DNA from: Anthoceros angustus
Lineage: Eukaryota > Streptophyta > Anthocerotopsida > Anthocerotales > Anthocerotaceae
Length of the DNA stretch: 64,000 bases
Assembly (NCBI GenBank): GCA_010909165.1
Contig: MU008158.1
Span: forward strand, 1,327,478 to 1,391,477
Direction of reading: 5' to 3'
The translations under genes and the position numbers were made by a program. The notes under the pieces are model-generated. The model worked only from the letters and a program-made list of their open reading frames with translations, was not told the DNA's origin and did no database searches. Of this stretch, positions 32,387 to 43,072 are shown piece by piece (the first letter of the stretch is position 1; each line of letters opens with the position of its first letter).

Positions 32387-34290
32387 CACATCCACGGATT
32401 CCGACCAGGCGGTCCATCCCAAGGAGAAACACCGCAATCAACCCCATTGATGGGATTCACACCCAGGGAAAACAAGGAAAGGGGAGGAAGCGACAACCCA
32501 AGAAACAGCGGCCCGGAATCTGGGCCCCGTATCCGTTAGCAGGTTCGGACATCAAGTGCTGTTCATCTCCACAGGAAGCTAGACCGATGAATGTTGCTCA
32601 ACAATCTTTTGGACTGGGATACAAATTTTCCTCTGCCCGGTCTGCCTCTGCCGGACACGTTCCCAATCTTGCCTGTTGGTAGATCGCTACAAGTCCAGGC
32701 ATGAAGGGAGGCTCGGAAGAAGGAGTGGGAACACAAATCGATCGTTGTTTCACATCCGAGGACCCCGCGCGACAACTAGCGCGCTGCTCGCAAACCACAA
32801 GCGGGTGACAAGCCAGGTACAGACAGCTCAGCTCTTCCTTGCCATCATCGGACAGCAGTCATAAACATCGGCGACGTCTGCACGATCGCAGAAAAAGGAG
32901 GGCACCCAGACTTGACGGCCGTGGCAGCATTCCCATTTCCCCCGCAATTCCTCGGCAGGCAGGCAGGCAGGCAGGCAGGCATCCGGCGGATGATGTGCAG
33001 AAAAACTCCCCAAGGGAATAGCTGCATTCTTGCCAAGCCATCCCAGCGACGGAGCAAATCTCACCACCAAAAACATCTCACAGAGCAGCTAGCAGGGACA
33101 AAGATGACGCAGTACATGAGATGAGATGCGAGGGAAGCCCTGAGCTGAGCAGCAAACAAAGCTCTCACCTCAAGAAAAGGGGAATTTGACTTGGACTGGA
33201 CTTTACGGGACAAGAGCCCGGCAGACCCGGGCGGACACAGAGCAAGGGAAACTTACGGGCCATCTCCAGGAGATGTTCGCTTGCAGTGCGGATTCGAGCA
33301 CAACTGCGATGTGAGCATTGGCACTCAATTCTCGATCATACGTAGAGCACGTCCGAAAGCGAGTCCCGCGGATCCGCAACCGCGGATGCAGAGCCCCTCC
33401 TCCCCTCCCTCGAATCCGATAAACTAAGCCCCGAGCACCTCAGATCCAGCGCACACGTCTCCTCCAAACCTGCCCTCCCACGCTCCTCAATTTGCCAGTC
33501 CCCCCAGCACGCGGCTCAAAGAACCAGACCAGCAGCAGCAACGCGGGCAAGATCCCGTGACAGCAAGGGGGCGGGAAATGCGCTACTCCCAAGACTCCCG
33601 TCTCCCCTCTCTCCCCCCTCCGGCCACACACCAGCTCCCACCAATTTCAAGAATGCGGCACCACCCTCCCCGCAATGATCCACCTCGCACGCAAGATCCG
33701 CGTAGCCCAATTCCTCACCACGCCCCGCAATCCCTCCTCCCGCAGGTTCAAGAATTGGCCCTGGGCTCCCCCGAATTGGAGGCCTCCAGATCCCCGGCCC
33801 CCGCTCGGCCCCGGCAATTTGGCTCCGCGTTCTTGGCTCCGCGCCCCCAATTGCTGCAATGCTAGGCCAAACTCCCAACGTCCCTCCTGCGCAGCAGCAG
33901 GCTAAGGGAGAGAGAACCCCGCTCAGGCCAGCACAGAGCGAACGATCCCCTGCTCCGGCTCCGGCTCCAAACTGCGCTCCTGCAGGCTGCACTGGGCTGC
34001 TGCTCCTGGCTGCGTGCTCTGCTCTGCTCTGCTATGCTCTGCTCTGCACTGCCCTGCTCTCCTCTGCTCTGCGCTCGCAGTGGTCGACAGGTTCCACTCT
34101 CCGTCGTCTTGCTTGTGCCTTGCCTGCTGCAGGCTCGCTTCCTTGTGCTGGCTCTCCACTGCTGCTGGCCCGTCCCGTCCCGTCCCTCTTCTGACGCGCG
34201 CCTCTCTCCTCTCTCTTCCCGCGCTCTCTCCCCTCTCTCTGTGTTGTAATTGTACGCTTTGTAGGGCACGGCCGGGTAAAAAGGCCTTTA
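32387..34290. other. Upstream region of the PHD/SAP30-like gene
   Basis: GC-rich, pyrimidine-rich sequence with GGCA repeats (32955-32980) and CTCTG/TGCTC repeats (34010-34070). It probably holds the 5'UTR and promoter of the minus-strand gene. I see no separate gene; the open frames here are composition-driven. Confidence 0.4.
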
Positions 34291-36953
34291 AAATTGCTTA
34301 AAGGCGGGAGGGTGGTAACCCGAGCGCGGGTGGCGGTAACCCGGGGGGCGGAATCCCCAGGCACAGCGCTGGCCCAATGGGTTAGGCAGCCACGTCACCG
34401 ATCGACCCCGCCGGCGAATCGAAATTGCAATTGCAATTGCAATTGCGGCAGCGTAGGCATGAGTATGGATATTGCGGATCTGCCGGCGCGGGGCCCACCC
34501 GATCGGACCATCCGACCGTCGCCTCCATGTATACATCGGCCCATGCCCATTGGCCATGCCAATGGCAAATGCCCATGGCCCATGGCCCATGGCCCATGCG
34601 GCATCGGTCTGCGCCGGTTCCAAACAACGGCAGTATTTTGTCGCTTGCGCTTGCGGCTGCGCAAAGGCGGCGCGCCTCGATAGGGCTGACGTGGGGACTG
34701 GATCTGTGGCGTGGCGCGAATCGGAATGTGGCGGGCCCCATCCGCTGGGTTTTGGTTCCATGATGCCAGCAACCCCACTCCCTCCTCCTCGTCGTGGGAA
34801 GAGTGCCTTCCCCCTCCCCCCCCCACCATCGCTCCATCACCATGTTTTCTCACAACCTCCAAGCTTATCACTACCTGCAAGGAACTTCGCAGAATGACTT
34901 CACATTTGAGTGCCTCGATGGCTGTTCTCACTTATCAATATTTTTATTATATATTTATTTATTGGGATTCTTTATCTTTTCATTCGCTAACGGGAAAGTG
35001 TTTTAAGATGTGAAACCGTGGGAAATGTTCTCGAATAAATGAGATGTCAAGAATAACACCGTAGTAAAGTTTTAAGCAATATATCATAATATTCTAAAGA
35101 TATGCTTGAGGATAGATTCAAAATCTAGCTTATCATGTACATAGATTTGAACTATTGTACACAAGGCAGCTGACTCCTCAATCCTTGATTTAGACATATA
35201 TACTCCTCAACCCTTGACTTAGAGATATATATTGTCTAGGCAAAGCTTATGATGCACTCATCTATACTCTTTCTTTCCCACTTCTTTGTCGATAATCCTA
35301 GTAGAGAGACTCAAAGTCCTTTCCCAACCTTAGAAAACGTGAATACTAGGCAAGAATTCTTGTTTCAGGGAGGCCGGACTCCTTCAAACAACATGGTCAA
35401 GAAGATGGACAGTAAGTTTGAGTGTCTAGAGACCCTGCATCTCATCCAAATTCCGATTGGTTGCCGAGCCACCCAAATTGTTTGTCCTTTGAAGATGGAA
35501 TGATTCTTTGCTCTTTGAAGTAGGAATGACCTTCCAAACAAGCGAGGTGATGTTTCTCCAATTATATTACAGTATGTAAATCATTTATAAGGTCTCGTAA
35601 GTCCTTTGTGTAGGTTTTCTTAGTTATGACATCATTGGAGTGGTAGGTGATTTCTTCATTCCAATACTGAGGGTCCATAGCATTACATTTCATGGTGATC
35701 TTTAGGGTCCTCCTCTACAATATCTTATACTAGATGAGGTACCGGTATCATTAAAAACACAAAACCTTCATGATTATGAAGTCATTGCATAACATAATGT
35801 TTCACATAAACTACTCCATTCCTGTTTGTGATGGTTGTACGTCAAGACATATTAGATTTAATTGAATGGGATAAAAAAAATTAAAAATTGAATAAAAAAG
35901 ATAAAATTGTTACTTGATGGAACAACGTACTCAACTCCTCCTAAAAATGAGAAGAACACGTTTGAAAAGTTGGTATTGCATGATAGGGAAAAACTTATTT
36001 ATATCAAGGAATATAATATTGAAATTATTTTCAAACCGAGAAGGATACATTTGGAAAGTTGGTATTGCATATCATGGAGAAGAGCTTATTCACGTGAGAT
36101 GAAAACTCATGATGATATTTTAAAAATATTTATCATATCATATATTATAAATAATTTTTAATAACATTCAAAAATATAAAATATTATATATAATTATTTA
36201 ATAACTTAACTATTTTAAATTATATTCTACGTACTATACTAAATAATTAGTGTTATAAAGTTTTTTATCAACACCGGAGGAGGAAAGAATGCAACGAGAT
36301 ATGCAGCCTAGGACGCGTCAGACGCGCGTGCTTACACTTATGGTGGCACGGGACCGGGTATGTACATACATACATATGTAAGTAGAAGAGGTGGAGTGGA
36401 GAGTGCTGTCTCTGACCGGTCCTGTCCTGACTCCCGTTCCGTCCCGTCCCGTCCAAGAGTGATGGCATGACATGGGTGGACCGTGGGACGTGGGCCGTGG
36501 GCCTTCACGTGGCCCGCGCTGCCTGCCACGCTCGCCGTACCCTCCAGCGGCCCAGCCAGGCTTCACGTCCAGTCCCGGGTAGCATACACGGCAGAGGCAG
36601 ACGCAGGGGGCACGGACACGGACGCCTAATTAACACAGGGAGTGGACAGTAACTACTCCCTCGGGAGTTGGCTAGGTAGTCAGTACGACCGCGCTGTCCG
36701 TCACTCGTGCCGTCGTTAATTAAGCCGGCCGGTACAGCCATCATCATCTGATGCCGCAGCCGGTCGCCCTGCCTCTCATCACTCATTCTCTGCCGTTGAG
36801 CTGTGTCACTGCCCCAATTAATTACGGACACATATTTATTTCTTGAGCTGTCACCTAAAATGACAACCCTACCACCAATCGCCTTCACCGCCTTGCCATC
36901 ATCATGTGGACTGATGGATCAATAAGTCAATAATGATGTTACCGGTTTAAGTT
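34291..36953. other. Spacer with simple repeats
   Basis: Contains CAATTG repeats (34422-34447), a GGCCCAT run (34575-34600), then AT-rich sequence from 34880 to 36250. A decayed ~90-bp duplication lies within it (AAGTTGGTATTGCAT at ~35968 and ~36057). From 36300 to 36900 composition returns to about 55% GC. No gene supported. Confidence 0.45.
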
Positions 36954-37026
36954 TTCCGTTGCCGGGACTCGAACCCGGGTCGCTCGGGTGAGAGCCGAGT
37001 ATCCTAACCGTCTAGACTACAACGGA
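36954..37026 (-). tRNA. tRNA-Glu (CTC)
   Basis: 73 bases fold as a complete cloverleaf: acceptor TCCGTTG/CAACGGA plus discriminator A, D-arm with TAGTCTAGACGGTTAGG (A box), anticodon stem CTCGG/CCGAG around loop CTCTCAC (anticodon CTC), and T-arm CCGGG-TTCGAGT-CCCGG (B box GGTTCGAGTCC). It matches the usual plant cytosolic tRNA-Glu. No intron, no encoded CCA, and no strong T-run terminator just downstream. Confidence 0.95.
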
Positions 37027-38054
37027 TTGCGGTCACCGTGGAGAAGTGAATTTGTTTAATCTAATTTTGACTGCTTGGACATTCATGCATGTTACCGAGG
37101 GGATGCGGGCAATAATGACAAGTCAGGCGGAAGTGGAACAAAGATCAACAATCTTGGCGCCCGCGGTTTCCTTGGGGAAAGGGTGCGGCAAACGAGGCCG
37201 GTTCTCGGGAAGTGGCGTCCGCATCACCTGATGAGATGTTGCTGCTGCCCCTGCTTCTGTGGCCTGGCCTGCGGCGCCAGTGGTGTCAGTGGCCCGCCCG
37301 ATCCGGGTGGCAGGGCCACGCCCAACCGCCATTTCCTCCGACCACGGCATTTCTTTATTTTCCTCGGTATCTGGGATCTCGGCTTTGTGAATTTTCAATG
37401 AAGATGCAAAACAACTACATCCTGAGATAAGCTTCCTGCAATCCAGTCTACCTAGTCTGGTGTGACTCGGGAGCTGTTGTCACTGCTAGTGGCCGCAGGA
37501 GGCATCACTTTCCAGCACGTCGCTGTGGTGCAATCCAGAAGTAAGCAGTAAGCAGTAGGCAGGAAGCTGAACTAGGGGTCTGCAAAACTGTACCCTTGGC
37601 GGTGGCACTAGGTATCTCTTTCATTGGCTGTTCCAGACATTGCCGTGGATCAGCACCAACTCTTGATCAGGTACAGTGCAAGCAACAGCTGTAGTTGCTT
37701 AATCAGCGCAGTCGTTGTGCCACGGATGGTTTAGGCCCGGATGTCATCGACTGCAGGAGTGCCCAGCTGCATCCGGGCCAGCCCGGCTTCCCTACTAGTC
37801 TCCTTCAAGCAGAGAGGCCGTGCGCCCTGTCCCAGCTGCAACTGACGCAATTCGTAGTCCACTTCCCCTTGTTCAGACCCTGCCAAGGAAGACACCTCCC
37901 GACGGTCAAACTCACACACACTCGGACTTCGACAGCAGGAGAGATGCAGCTTTCATACACCTGCCCCATCTTACCTCTTACATGTTGAACTGGTGCTGGG
38001 GACCCCAACTTACACGGCAGGAACAGGCAACAAAGAGCTCTGGCTCAGGACTTG
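37027..38054. other. Spacer between tRNA-Glu and the PPR gene
   Basis: About 1 kb. The last few hundred bases should include the 3'UTR of the minus-strand PPR gene. No other coding signal is convincing. Confidence 0.45.
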
Positions 38055-40493
38055 TCAGTATGAGTCCCCACATGAGCAGAACCCGTTGCTGAAGTGATGG
38101 ACTCGGTGGGCATCTCTCACGATGATCTCACGCTTCTCTATGCTCGACAGGATTTTGGTGCCGCTATGGCAGTCATTGCACATCCGCAGATTCTTTGTGA
38201 CCAGGAGTGTGGTGCCCTCTGGAGTGTTGAGGAGGCCGTATGCCAGGGCCAGTTTCTCAGCGTGTCCACACAATGCATCCTCCTTTTCCTTGTCGGAGAT
38301 AGGCTTCAGGACCAGCTCTGTTTGGGGTACATGCCCTTCCTTATCCAATCTCACATTCAGACTCCGGAGCTTGGATGAAACATCGGCCCGTTCCCCCCCC
38401 ACAACAAACTCATGGACCTTGCTGTTCACTTCGATCCAAGTCCTTGCAGGCTTCTTGAGAGCACCTGCAGATCTTCTCATCGTCTCTATTCTGTCCACAT
38501 CAGCCCAGCTTCCGGCGTTTGCATAAATACCCGACATGAGCACATAAGCAGCAGCCTCATCAGGCTCTAAACTAACCAGACGATCGAAACATCGCCTTCC
38601 ACGCACAGCATCATCATGGGTTTTGCAGCAGCTCAGCAGAGACCTCCACCCCACAGCGTCCCCTCCCAATGGTAGACCTCGCAACATTCTTTCAGCTTCA
38701 TCAAGGTGGCCAGCACGCCCAAGGAGATCCACCATGCAACTGGTGTGATCCGCTGTAGGCGTGATGGCATGCTCATCCACCATCAGTCTGAAGAAATGTT
38801 GCCCCTCATCCACCATGCCCTCATGACTGCAAGCCTTGAGAAGACCGATAAAAGTGGCATCGTTGGGCTCCACTCCTTCCTGCTGCATGTCTTGGAAACA
38901 CTCCATGGCCATTTGGCAATCACTATGCTGGCTGTAGCCATTCAACAGTGCATTCCAGGACACCACATCTCTGTTCGGCAATCTTTCAAACACTAGGCGG
39001 GCATCTTCCACCCTCCCACACCTCACGTACATGTCCACCAAAGTATTTCCCAAAAACGTTTGAGCTTCCAGCCCCCGTTCCAAGATTTCAGTGTGGATGT
39101 GCTTTCCTGTGCTGACGGCTCCCACACTTCCACATGCTTTCAAGAGGCACACAAAAGTTCTGGCATCAGGTGGACCCACTCTATCGTTAACCATACTTGC
39201 ATACAGATCAAGGGCTTCCTGACCAAGTCCATGCTGAGCATATCCTGCAATAAGGGCAGTCCAACTCACTTTATCCCTTGTACCTAACCTGTCAAATACT
39301 AGTCGAGCATCTCCAAGACTGCCACATTTTGCATACATGTCTATTAAGCTGTTACCAACAACAACCTCTGTCTCCAACCCCCTCTCGCGAATCTCACTAT
39401 GAATAAGCTTGCCTATTCTTATGGCTCCGATGCTGGAGCATGCCTTCATAAGGCACAAATAGGTGACTTTGTTGGCTGGTGCTATGCGATACCTCAGCAT
39501 ACTCAAATACAGATCAAGTGCTTCAAACGCTAGCCCACGCTGGGCATATCCTCCAATCATGGCATTCCATGTCACCACATCCTTCGTGGACAATCTGTCA
39601 AACACTCTGCGGGCCTCCTCCAGGCTTCCACATTTTGCGTACATGTCCACCAGGCTGCTCCCAACATAAGCTTCAAGCCCTCTTCCCCTAATTTCACTGT
39701 GTATCTGCTTTCCCTCACGAAGGGCTCCTAAGCTCGCACATGCTTTTAGTAGGCACACAAAAGTGATGCAAGATGGTAGAGCCATGCCGTCCTTTTGCAT
39801 ACTTGAGTAGAGACTCAGGGATTCCTTACCCTGTCCATTTTGAGCATATCCTGCGATCATTGCGTTCCAGGTCACCACGTCTCTTTCAACCAAGCTGTCA
39901 AACACTGTACGAGCTTCGAGCAAGCTCCCACATTTTGAATACATGTCCACCAAAGCATTTCCAACAAAAATATTGGGCTTCACCAAGCTCTCCCTAATAT
40001 GAGCATGGACCTGCCTCCCAAATGCCAAATCCGCTGCCCTAGCACAAGCCTTCAAAGCTGCCACAAACACATAGTTGTCTGCCTTCAGGGCAGATTCTTG
40101 CAACTGGGCGTAAAGCTTTAGAGCCTGCCCAGGTTGTCCATGTTCGACATATGCTGAAATGATCGACCCCCACACAGATGTATTTCGCACACCTAATTTA
40201 TTGAACAATTGCCCAGCTTCCGACAAACATCCATTGGCACTGTACATGCGGATCATGTGGTCCACGAGAGTCGTATCCGAATCGTACCCACTCCGAGAGA
40301 TAAGAGCATGAGCACATCTCCCAGCGGCCAAATCTCTCTTGGCAGCACATGCCTTCAGAAGGGTCTGAAAGATGCTTTTAGAAAGTAGAGTACCTTGATG
40401 GACCAAGGGGTGGAGCACATTGCATGCCTTACTAAGCTGCCCGTCCTCACATAGTTTCCTCCAGGACCCTACCTCTAACGTCTCTTCATGCAT
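38055..40493 (-). CDS. PLS-class PPR protein with DYW-type deaminase domain (KP-like variant)
   Basis: An intronless 812-codon frame starting at the ATG at 40493 (MHEETLEVGSWRK). Upstream in-frame codons exist but have no ATG. About 16 PPR units run through residues ~30-590 (motifs like NALVDMYSKCGSLLEARTVF and VVTWNAMIAGYAQ), then E/E+ motifs. A box KKPARTWIEVN replaces the usual PGxxWxE. The deaminase keeps HAEKLALAYG (HxE) and CNDCH (CxxC zinc ligands) and ends CSCGDSY instead of CSCGDYW. Such proteins bind one organelle transcript and edit a specific base. The KP-type box resembles the DYW:KP subgroup proposed for U-to-C editing in hornworts, lycophytes and ferns. The class is certain; the direction of editing is inference. 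No obvious targeting peptide precedes the repeats, so a 5' exon is possible (an acceptor-like TTTGCAG lies at ~40500). Confidence 0.9.
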   Translation of the reverse strand: MHEETLEVGSWRKLCEDGQLSKACNVLHPLVHQGTLLSKSIFQTLLKACAAKRDLAAGRCAHALISRSGYDSDTTLVDHMIRMYSANGCLSEAGQLFNKLGVRNTSVWGSIISAYVEHGQPGQALKLYAQLQESALKADNYVFVAALKACARAADLAFGRQVHAHIRESLVKPNIFVGNALVDMYSKCGSLLEARTVFDSLVERDVVTWNAMIAGYAQNGQGKESLSLYSSMQKDGMALPSCITFVCLLKACASLGALREGKQIHSEIRGRGLEAYVGSSLVDMYAKCGSLEEARRVFDRLSTKDVVTWNAMIGGYAQRGLAFEALDLYLSMLRYRIAPANKVTYLCLMKACSSIGAIRIGKLIHSEIRERGLETEVVVGNSLIDMYAKCGSLGDARLVFDRLGTRDKVSWTALIAGYAQHGLGQEALDLYASMVNDRVGPPDARTFVCLLKACGSVGAVSTGKHIHTEILERGLEAQTFLGNTLVDMYVRCGRVEDARLVFERLPNRDVVSWNALLNGYSQHSDCQMAMECFQDMQQEGVEPNDATFIGLLKACSHEGMVDEGQHFFRLMVDEHAITPTADHTSCMVDLLGRAGHLDEAERMLRGLPLGGDAVGWRSLLSCCKTHDDAVRGRRCFDRLVSLEPDEAAAYVLMSGIYANAGSWADVDRIETMRRSAGALKKPARTWIEVNSKVHEFVVGGERADVSSKLRSLNVRLDKEGHVPQTELVLKPISDKEKEDALCGHAEKLALAYGLLNTPEGTTLLVTKNLRMCNDCHSGTKILSSIEKREIIVRDAHRVHHFSNGFCSCGDSY

Positions 40494-41456
40494 TGTCAAC
40501 CTGCAAAGTTTCAGGGCTCTTAAACAAAAGAAAAGCCTCTTCCACTTGATGATCACAGGCTATGTCGAGTTCACAACATTTCACTGGAAATAAGATCATA
40601 CACCTACCGAAATGGAAATCAAATTCGTACCAGCTAGAGCTCTCAAGATCGACTGAGCCGAGATCAGGCTCTTGGGACTCATGATACCAGCCCGCAGGCT
40701 TCGCTGGCCTGACTGCTTGCTCTGCCCAGAAGCCATGCCTCCTTGTGCTATATACCGATCCCGGAGACTCTAAGCGTGTCTGCAATGTTCACACATTAGT
40801 CTCCACTGTCACACTTGACAAAGAGAGACCTGGTAAGCAGCCAGTGGTTCACCTCATACGAACCCTTGTCCCACCACTGCAGGGGATCGGCCACAACTGC
40901 CTCCCGCAGCCCCATGGCAGATCTTCGTGGCTCGGCTACTCCCTGCTGCGATCTGTACCATTGGCAAGGATCTGATTTCGAGCCAACTAGACGGCGGCAA
41001 AAGCCACCTTTCGTCATACGCGCTAACACAACCAGCCCGTGTGAAAAGACCGGATATGTTTAAGCGCGGTATTGATCATCCCTCCAGGCCACTCTCGCGG
41101 AGAGGGATTTCCATGCCTTGCTATGAAAAAGAGCGAACCGAAACAGGAAGCACAATCAAATCCATACATCTCGTTACATTTATCAGCGGCAACCGATGTG
41201 TCGGTCTTGTTCTCAAATGGCGAACACCTAGACAATCAAAGTCAGCCCCTGATTGAACCTGTTACGGTGATGCACTGGGAGTTTTCGCAAAACACATCAA
41301 TCTCGACTCTCCAGTAACCTGATGTTACGGCCTACTCGCCCTCCAAACACATCATAACTCTATCTCACTGTACAAACACACACAAAGCTATACCAGAATA
41401 CAAGGCTGCCTGAACTTCCAGCAAAGGAGCCAAGTACGTGGCTTACATATTTCACA
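40494..41456. promoter_or_regulatory. Upstream region of the PPR gene and 3' flank of ALS3
   Basis: 963 bases without a supported gene. The part next to 40493 must hold the PPR promoter/5'UTR. The part next to 41457 holds the ALS3 3'UTR. Confidence 0.4.
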
Positions 41457-42804
41457 CTAGCTGTCTGCAATGAGAACTTTTGCCTCAAGCTGATAAGCTT
41501 TGGTGAAGAAGAAGGGCCACGTCAGGTACGTCGCCAGCACTGCACTGAAGGTGGATGCACCCAGCTGCAGGTTTAACACCAGAATTTGGAGCTGAATGGC
41601 TTCTGTCGGTGAGGCACCTCCCATAATGAGCCCAGTCATGGCACCAGGCAAGGAGATGAGTCCCACTGTCTTCAGGTTGTCTACAACTGGGGCAAGCCCC
41701 ACGACAAGAGCCCGCCTTACTTGCTTCAAGGTTGCCTGTCGTGGAGTCGCTCCCAAAGCCAAGGCGGCTTCTATCTGCAGTTGCATACCCACTCTTATAC
41801 TTGCTCATAGGACAGGTTCTGAATACACGAGGGATAGCACCATCCAAGAACCAACCGTGAACGATTGCATGTGCTGCAGGTACTCTAGACACACTTTGGA
41901 CCAGGGCAGCTTGACTTGAAAAAAAGATTTCTTCTCTTAGTAGGGACATACCAAATCTTGCTGCTGTTTGAGGTCATCTCTCAGTCGCTTCAAGGTGACA
42001 CCAGTCACAGACATCGAATTTCCCACCATCATACCAGCCACAGGGATTATGTAGCGAGGTGTGAAGGGGAAGATGTTGAGCACAAATAGGATGCCCATTG
42101 TCAACGCTGTGCCGACTAGAATGGACACTCCTGCAACGTAGGTGGCGTGTGGGACATGCTTGGCACGCTGTCCAGCTGTATAACCTGCGACTGTTACCTG
42201 TAAGAGATGGAATCAGCAGAGACTATCAACCAAGGTGTTCCAGAAGTTTGTCCCAAACACTGGGGCATTCAGTCTACTTGAACAATACCTCCCGAACATC
42301 TCCCCTCACCGACCAGCTCAGAGCATCTCAACTCAACAAGGGACATGCTTGGCACACTGTCCAGCTGTATAACCTGCGACTGTTACCTATAAGAGATGGA
42401 ATCAGCAGAGACTATCAACCAAGGTGTTCCAGAAGTTTGTCCCAAACACTGCGGCATTCAGTCTACTGGAACAATACCTCCCGAACATCTCCCCTCACCG
42501 ACCAGCTCAGAGCATCTTAACTTACCATCAACATGTACGCCATGAAGATCCATCCCACATTCTTCTGCTGGAAGACGAATTCCAGAAAAGTACCGATAAC
42601 GGAAAGTTGAATGAATGCCCGTGTCATGGAATACAGCATCTCCTTTTCTATTCCCAGGCCTTGGGAGAAGGATATCAGCATTGCGGCTACAACAGCGGTT
42701 AGTGCAGCCAAAAGCTTGAAGATCCCACTGGAGTAGTTGTCCCAAATCTGTTGGAAATCTATTTTGCCCACCATGGTGACCACGTTATCTGTCTTCAGCT
42801 CCAT
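41457..42804 (-). CDS. ALS3: ALS3-like UPF0014/FetB-family membrane permease
   Basis: Three exons, 280 aa: 42526-42804, 41952-42197, 41457-41774, all phase 0. Seven or so hydrophobic segments are visible, with the family signatures VTVAGYTAGQRAKHVP, GMMVGNSMSVTGVTLKRLRDDL and SLPGAMTGLIMGGASPTEAIQLQ, and the end WPFFFTKAYQLE. Plant ALS3 is the membrane half of a bipartite ABC transporter (partner STAR1) needed for aluminium tolerance and for root phosphate/iron responses. The bacterial relative is FetB. Start codon: ATG at 42804 gives MELKTDN; a second ATG at 42774 is possible. Intron 1 carries a tandem copy of the exon 2 start (see separate entry). The gene is head-to-head with the plus-strand spliceosome gene at 43073. 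Confidence 0.92.
42151..42522. repeat. 189-bp tandem duplication spanning the ALS3 intron 1/exon 2 border
   Basis: Sequence from GGGACATGCTTGGCAC is repeated at offset 189 (42151 and 42340). On the minus strand each copy has intron sequence, an acceptor (TTACAG in the authentic copy, TTATAG in the upstream copy) and ~50 bases coding VTVAGYTAGQ. The upstream copy, inside intron 1, has a C in place of R in the next codon and then runs out of homology without a donor site. Confidence 0.9.
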
Positions 42805-43072
42805 GTTGCAGAGCTCTCCGAACAACCGGAATGCTCAACCTCAATCAAAGCCACATTGATGCGCAACCTGATTTCACTTCCCCCTGGAACCAAGGCGTTG
42901 GGATCACGACCTGCGCCCAATCGAGACCAGGTTGCAGAAAGAGGAAACTGCCGAACGCTCTGCGCAAGTTCTTCTTCCGTCCCGCTGAAAGCCCTATATA
43001 TTAGCTGAACCCAGTCGTTCCTGGTTGCTTCCAAGTAAGCGTGAATTAGGAGCTGGCATCGGAAGGAGGGAG
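42805..43072. promoter_or_regulatory. Divergent promoter between ALS3 and U11/U12-31K
   Basis: Only 268 bases separate the two start codons, so both 5'UTRs and core promoters lie here. No clear TATA box is placed suitably for either gene. Confidence 0.55.

Noticed and set aside
35907-36161. Small ORFs of 62-84 codons in AT-rich DNA
   Set aside because: They overlap a decayed local duplication, have no domain and lie in AT-rich sequence without splice or promoter context.
38055-38075. A frameshift or assembly error that would restore a C-terminal DYW
   Set aside because: No one- or two-base change in GAC TCA TAC TGA restores DYW plus stop, so the DSY ending is taken as real.
42098-42520. A 140-codon plus-strand frame with an internally repeated peptide
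   Set aside because: It is the antisense of the ALS3 intron/exon tandem duplication.
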